A DNA stretch of 44,177 bases, taken from assembly GCA_964604675.1 (NCBI GenBank), contig CAZSAT010000057.1, forward strand, positions 1-44,177, in the 5' to 3' direction. Position numbers and translations under genes: made by a program. Below the pieces are notes generated by a model that did not search any database, had not been told where the DNA came from, and saw nothing but the letters and a program-made list of their open reading frames with translations. Numbering within the stretch: the first letter of the stretch is position 1; the number at the start of each line of letters is the position of its first letter. The stretch is from CAZSAT01 sp964604675 (GTDB lineage: Bacteria; Myxococcota_A; UBA796; CAJQPC01). Positions 41,074 through 44,177 of the stretch are shown one piece after another.

Positions 41074-41478
41074 GTGCACAAGCAGCTCTGGACGCTGATG
41101 CTCGCCGCGCTGGTGAGCCTTCCGCTCGGCTGCATGTCGGCGCCCGACGATCTGGCCGGGCAGGAAGGCCAGGAGATCGACGCGGGAGCCGAGGACGGCG
41201 CCACCAGCGACACCGGCGCCGGAGGCGGCGACACCGGCGACCGTGGCGGCGGCGGTGACGGCGGTAGCGGCGGTGACGGCGGAGGCGGCGACGACAGCGG
41301 CGACACCGGTGGGCAGGACACCGGCGACACGGGCGACACGGGCGACACCGGAAGCGCCGACACCGGGGAGAGCGACGGCACGTCCGACGACGGCGATGGC
41401 GACGACGACGACGAAGGCGCCCACGACACCGGCGGCACCGACGACGGCACCTCTTCCGGAGGCGGAACGCCCGGCTGA
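41074..41478 (+). CDS. small lipoprotein with Gly/Asp/Thr-rich tail
   Basis: GTG 41074 has GAGGA seven bases upstream. The 134 residues start with a conventional lipoprotein signal, including a Lys, and a lipobox Pro-Leu-Gly-Cys at residue 20. Almost all the rest is low complexity: Gly-Gly, Asp-Thr-Gly-Asp and Ser/Thr runs, probably disordered. No domain is present. It lies divergent from the DUF4423 regulator, so it is a candidate target. Its normal signal peptide contrasts with the very short ones elsewhere in the window. Confidence 0.65.
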   Translation: MHKQLWTLMLAALVSLPLGCMSAPDDLAGQEGQEIDAGAEDGATSDTGAGGGDTGDRGGGGDGGSGGDGGGGDDSGDTGGQDTGDTGDTGDTGSADTGESDGTSDDGDGDDDDEGAHDTGGTDDGTSSGGGTPG

Positions 41479-41551
41479 GGCGCCGCGTGCACAGACCTCA
41501 CGCTTTCCGAGGATCGGGGCGGGCCCTTTCAACTGCCCGACCGTTCTCTCT

Positions 41552-41566
41552 CCGGGCTCGTCCCGG
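41552..41566. terminator. hairpin between convergent genes
   Basis: CCGGG and CCCGG pair around a 5-nt loop inside the 98-bp gap between the small lipoprotein stop and the START-like gene stop. The stem is short, with no T-tract. Confidence 0.3.
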
Positions 41567-41576
41567 TCCTCGGACG

Positions 41577-42344
41577 CTACTGGTAGAGCGGCACGGCCGT
41601 GCCGTTCGGGCGCTCGATCAGCGTGTGGCCGGCCACGTAGTGGGTGGGCAAGGAGTCGGCGCGTTCGTCGATGCCGGCCATCATCTCGTCCATCTTGGCC
41701 ACGGTGCCACGGACCACGAGCTCGTCGGGGATGTAGCCACCCGCGTCGAAGCGCACCTGGTAGACCATCAAGGTGCCGCCCGACACGGGCAGGAGCCAGT
41801 ACCCACCCTCGTTGTACGGCGTCCAGATGGCGCTGGCGTTGAGGCACATCCCGTCCGGCACGTCTGCGAGCGCGGCGGTGCCGCGCGGGTCCAGCACCCA
41901 GGTGCGCTCCCAGGCGCGTCCACCGGTGGCCTCGAAGAGCGCGGGGTTGTTCTCGATGTTCAGCACCCAGTGCCGATCGCTCAGCGGCATCGGCAGGTTC
42001 GCGTGCTGGTAGAGCACCTTGTGCTGCGGGGTGGTCCCCGCGAGCTGCTCCTCCACCAGGTCCGACACCGAGCTCATGTGCGCGTCGTCGTGGAACGCCA
42101 ACCACGCTTCGTCCTGGCTGTGGTCCATCCACGCGACACCGATCACACGGTCGATGCCGTTGTCCTCGTGCACCCTCTGGGCCACCACCTCACCCGCTGC
42201 GATCCGTTCGAAGTCGGCGTCGTCGAGCACCGGCACGGGCAACCGTGCCTCGGCCAGGCCGGCGGTCACCGACTGCCATGCCGCTGTCAAATCCTGTCCA
42301 CTTGCGGCGGCCAGGGCGACCGAGAGTCCGATCAGACCTTGCAC
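41577..42344 (-). CDS. START/SRPBCC-like exported lipid-binding protein
   Basis: The 255 residues start with an uncharged signal (about residues 1-16, ending Ala-Ala-Ala-Ser-Gly). They continue with a START-type pattern: Val-Ala-Trp-Met-Asp-His-Ser, Asp-Arg-His-Trp-Val-Leu-Asn-Ile-Glu-Asn-Asn, Trp-Glu-Arg-Thr-Trp, and a long C-terminal helix with Gly-Ile-Asp-Glu-Arg-Ala-Asp. Such folds bind lipids or other hydrophobic molecules in a central cavity. GTG 42344 has GGAG six bases upstream. A 10-codon frame with a better ribosome site overlaps its start. Confidence 0.75.
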   Translation of the reverse strand: MQGLIGLSVALAAASGQDLTAAWQSVTAGLAEARLPVPVLDDADFERIAAGEVVAQRVHEDNGIDRVIGVAWMDHSQDEAWLAFHDDAHMSSVSDLVEEQLAGTTPQHKVLYQHANLPMPLSDRHWVLNIENNPALFEATGGRAWERTWVLDPRGTAALADVPDGMCLNASAIWTPYNEGGYWLLPVSGGTLMVYQVRFDAGGYIPDELVVRGTVAKMDEMMAGIDERADSLPTHYVAGHTLIERPNGTAVPLYQ

Positions 42345-42364
42345 GCGCGCTCCGCGTCGGGCAT
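42332..42364 (-). CDS. 10-residue leader frame overlapping the START-like gene
   Basis: ATG 42364 is preceded by GGAGG at a 6-base spacing, the best ribosome site on this strand in the gap. It encodes ten residues including one Cys and stops at 42332, 13 bases inside the START-like gene in another frame. It may be a leader peptide that couples translation, or a sign that the START gene has a one-base frameshift at its 5' end. Confidence 0.3.
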   Translation of the reverse strand: MPDAERACKV

Positions 42365-42367
42365 GAC

Positions 42368-42398
42368 AATCCTCCGGATCCCTACATACAGGAGGATT
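42368..42398. promoter_or_regulatory. perfect palindrome containing the Shine-Dalgarno sequence of both divergent genes
   Basis: AATCCTCC (42368-42375) and GGAGGATT (42391-42398) are perfect inverted copies with 15 bases between. The right arm is the ribosome site of the HMA protein at 42401. On the other strand the left arm is the ribosome site of the 10-codon leader at 42364. In any transcript covering both arms, the 8-bp stem would hide the Shine-Dalgarno sequence. As DNA it could equally be a dimer operator. Confidence 0.55.
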
Positions 42399-42400
42399 CC

Positions 42401-42766
42401 ATGACTCGCTTCCTCGTCCTCGCAGGACTCTTCGTCTCCGCGCCCGTCTGGGCCTGCCCCGGCAACCCCGACTGCACCAGCAGCCACTGCAAGATGAAGT
42501 CCGCCGACGAGACCACCGCCGCCACCGATGCGGTGGAAGCCGCTGACGGCACCGCCGTCACCATGACCGTCGCGGGCATGAAGTGTGGCGCGTGTTCCGA
42601 CAAGATCACCGCGGCGCTGAAGGCGCTCGACGGCGTGAACGAGGCGGCCGTCGACCACGTGGCCGGCACCGCCACCGTGAAGGTCGACAGCGAGAAGGTC
42701 ACGAACGACGCCCTGCTCGCCGCCGTCACCGCGCTCGGCTTCGAGGCCCACCTCTCCGAGAGCTGA
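42401..42766 (+). CDS. exported HMA-domain (MerP-like) metal-binding protein
   Basis: The 121 residues have a signal peptide (about 1-18, one Arg, ending Val-Trp-Ala). A Cys/His/Met-rich segment with Cys19, Cys25, His29 and Cys30 follows, then a complete heavy-metal-associated domain with Gly-Met-Lys-Cys62-Gly-Ala-Cys65. The CxxC pair binds soft metals such as Cu(I) or Hg(II); the N-terminal cluster could be a second site. ATG 42401 follows GGAGG by five bases. It converges on the GT39-like gene. Periplasmic metal capture or delivery is the likely role. Confidence 0.88.
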   Translation: MTRFLVLAGLFVSAPVWACPGNPDCTSSHCKMKSADETTAATDAVEAADGTAVTMTVAGMKCGACSDKITAALKALDGVNEAAVDHVAGTATVKVDSEKVTNDALLAAVTALGFEAHLSES

Positions 42767-42775
42767 GCCCTGACG

Positions 42776-44177
42776 TCACTGTGCGCCCGCCAGGGCGCGC
42801 AGTGAGCTCCGCGCCAACCGGTACAGCTCGAAGCGCGACTCCCGTCCGCGCCATGTGCCAACCTCCGGAAAGCGAGCCGCCACGAGGGCGTCGAGCGCAG
42901 CGTTCGGCTGATCGCCGTAGCCGCGCTGATCGCGCACCTCGATCACGTACGGGATGTCGCCGCTGCGCCCGCACTGCTGGTCGAGCGTGAGCAGGCAAGC
43001 GCCCAGGTCGCTGTTGCCAGCACACGGGTTGGCCGGGCAGCGCGATCGCCCCGCGTAGAAGGCCACCTCGGCGTTCTGGGTGGCCACCGCGTCGCCCGAT
43101 CCGAAGGCCTCGGCCACGGTCTCTCCCACCGCGCGCACGTGCAGGCCCTTCTCCACGGGAGGGCTCAAGTCCCACTCCGCCATGAGCGGCTGGTGCATGT
43201 AGGCGCCCACGGCGAGCGCCGCTGCACAGGCGAGCCCGCCACGTGCAGGCAGCTTGACGAGCTGTTCCAGCCCGGCCGCCAACGAGGCGACGCCGCGCGC
43301 CACACACAGGAACAGGAACGGGCGAGCATACAGCGCGTAGCGATCCGGGGCGCGAGCCGCCTCGAGGGCGACCAGCGGCACGAGGAAGAACAGCAGGGTG
43401 AGCGTGGCCCGCGGGTCGATTCCGTAGCGCCACCCGCGTCCCTCACGGGCGAGGCCCGGACCCGCCACACCGAGCCAGAAGAGACCGACGACGGGAATCC
43501 ACGGCACGCCGTCGACGGCGAGCCCTCGCAGGCCGCGCTGGACCGCCAGCTCGGGTGCGTTGTGGAGCCGGGACGTGACCACCTCCACCGCGAGCGACGT
43601 CTCCATGCCCGTGCCCTGGCTGCGACCTCCACTCCCGGCCACACCTTCCACGTAGATGTTCACGAGCTCCGACAAGCTGAGCTCCGGGTACGGCTGCAGC
43701 AGGAGCCACCAGACCGTGCCCGCGACCACCACGTAGACGAAGGGACCGATCCAGCGCTCCCGACGAGGCCCGAGCAAGGGAAGCACCACGGCGGGCACCA
43801 CGAACACTGCCGCGAGGTAGTGCGTGCCCGCGGCGAGCCCCCCCGCGATCCCCAGCAGCACCGCCCCCGGCGCCCCCGCGGTCACCACCGCCCAGGCACC
43901 GAGTCCGAGCCCGAGGAGCGCGAGCTGCAACACCGGATCGACCCCATAGTCCAGCTTCGACGCCACCAGCTCCGGACTCAGGGCCACCAGCAGGGCCGCG
44001 AGCGTGGCGGCACCGCGGCCCGACGTTCCCCGACCCAACACGTACACCCCGAGCACCACCAGCAGGCTGGCCGCGTGGTTCACCAGGTGGCCGGCGAAGA
44101 CCACGTCGTCGTAGACGCGGGTCATGGCGGCGGTCAGCGCTGTCCAGACCGGCAGGCGGTAGAGGTCGAGGGTGCCG
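42776..44177 (-). CDS. GT39-like polytopic membrane glycosyltransferase, 5' end outside the window
   Basis: The frame is open through the right edge with no stop, so at least 466 residues are coded here and the N-terminus is missing. About nine hydrophobic helices are visible. The order Ala-Gly-His-Leu-Val-Asn-His-Ala, then Leu-Ser-Pro-Glu-Leu-Val and Gly-Val-Asp-Pro-Val-Leu, fits phospholipid-carrier-dependent glycosyltransferases of the PMT/ArnT-like group. The catalytic first loop (Asp/Glu-rich) would lie outside the window. The C-terminal soluble part has four Cys. Stop is ten bases from the convergent HMA gene. Confidence 0.75.
   Translation of the reverse strand, partial: GTLDLYRLPVWTALTAAMTRVYDDVVFAGHLVNHAASLLVVLGVYVLGRGTSGRGAATLAALLVALSPELVASKLDYGVDPVLQLALLGLGLGAWAVVTAGAPGAVLLGIAGGLAAGTHYLAAVFVVPAVVLPLLGPRRERWIGPFVYVVVAGTVWWLLLQPYPELSLSELVNIYVEGVAGSGGRSQGTGMETSLAVEVVTSRLHNAPELAVQRGLRGLAVDGVPWIPVVGLFWLGVAGPGLAREGRGWRYGIDPRATLTLLFFLVPLVALEAARAPDRYALYARPFLFLCVARGVASLAAGLEQLVKLPARGGLACAAALAVGAYMHQPLMAEWDLSPPVEKGLHVRAVGETVAEAFGSGDAVATQNAEVAFYAGRSRCPANPCAGNSDLGACLLTLDQQCGRSGDIPYVIEVRDQRGYGDQPNAALDALVAARFPEVGTWRGRESRFELYRLARSSLRALAGAQ

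Overview
The window is a very GC-rich stretch with densely packed genes on both strands. It carries no rRNA, tRNA, CRISPR array or insertion sequence that I can see. Two proteins end in a Cys-Gly-Cys, hydrophobic helix and Arg-cluster tail of the MYXO-CTERM type. Others carry MopE-type Asp-rich repeats, Asp-box (BNR) repeats, RCC1-like repeats, a UPF0182 protein, a CBM9/DUF5916 protein and a DUF4423 regulator. Together these point to a member of the Myxococcota or a close deltaproteobacterial relative; I cannot place it more finely. About half of the genes encode exported proteins, mostly small lipoproteins.

Layout. 1-1728: a hypothetical gene open to the left edge, then an RCC1-like gene broken by a -1 frameshift. 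1784-7705: a redox and citrullination block. On the minus strand lie a DUF5690 membrane protein and a four-domain VKOR-DsbA-FGE-TlpA fusion. Divergent from them is an operon of a peptidylarginine-deiminase (PAD) lipoprotein and a secreted HEAT-repeat protein. 7677-14457: an Asp-box surface protein, a DUF6483-like protein, a GGQ release-factor-like protein, a methyltransferase, three small lipoproteins, and a two-gene operon of a 37-residue membrane peptide and a flavin reductase. 14528-20064: a pseudokinase with a membrane hairpin, a giant UPF0182 protein, a patatin/NTE-like protein without its serine, and a lipoyl-like domain with Cys where the carrier Lys should be.

20061-29960: two membrane-anchored SGNH hydrolases, a lipoprotein with an (Asp-Thr)n linker, a 1293-residue beta-helix/MopE surface protein, a caspase-like protein whose Cys is Ser, and a class V aminotransferase-fold protein. 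30012-34045: a Thr-type sulfatase overlapping a beta-propeller-like lipoprotein, then a HAD phosphatase followed by a degenerate GGDEF protein. 34086-39985: a CBM9/DUF5916 outer-membrane protein, a beta-helix lipoprotein, an ASH/vWA-like lipoprotein and an FAD oxidoreductase. 40001-44177: a DUF4423 regulator with a candidate operator, a Gly/Asp/Thr-rich lipoprotein, a START-like protein divergent from a secreted HMA metal-binding protein across a palindrome that contains both Shine-Dalgarno sequences, and a GT39-like membrane protein running off the right edge.

Three themes stand out. (1) A possible envelope thiol-oxidation and arginine-deimination module at 1784-7705. (2) Repeated use of ultra-short lipoprotein signal peptides (lipobox Cys at residue 8-11, no basic residue); in several genes the length is fixed by an in-frame stop just upstream. 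(3) A local excess of enzyme folds with altered catalytic residues (kinase, patatin, lipoyl carrier, caspase, GGDEF, vWA, class V aminotransferase), which suggests scaffold or sensor roles. All functions are inferred by reading motifs; no database search was run.
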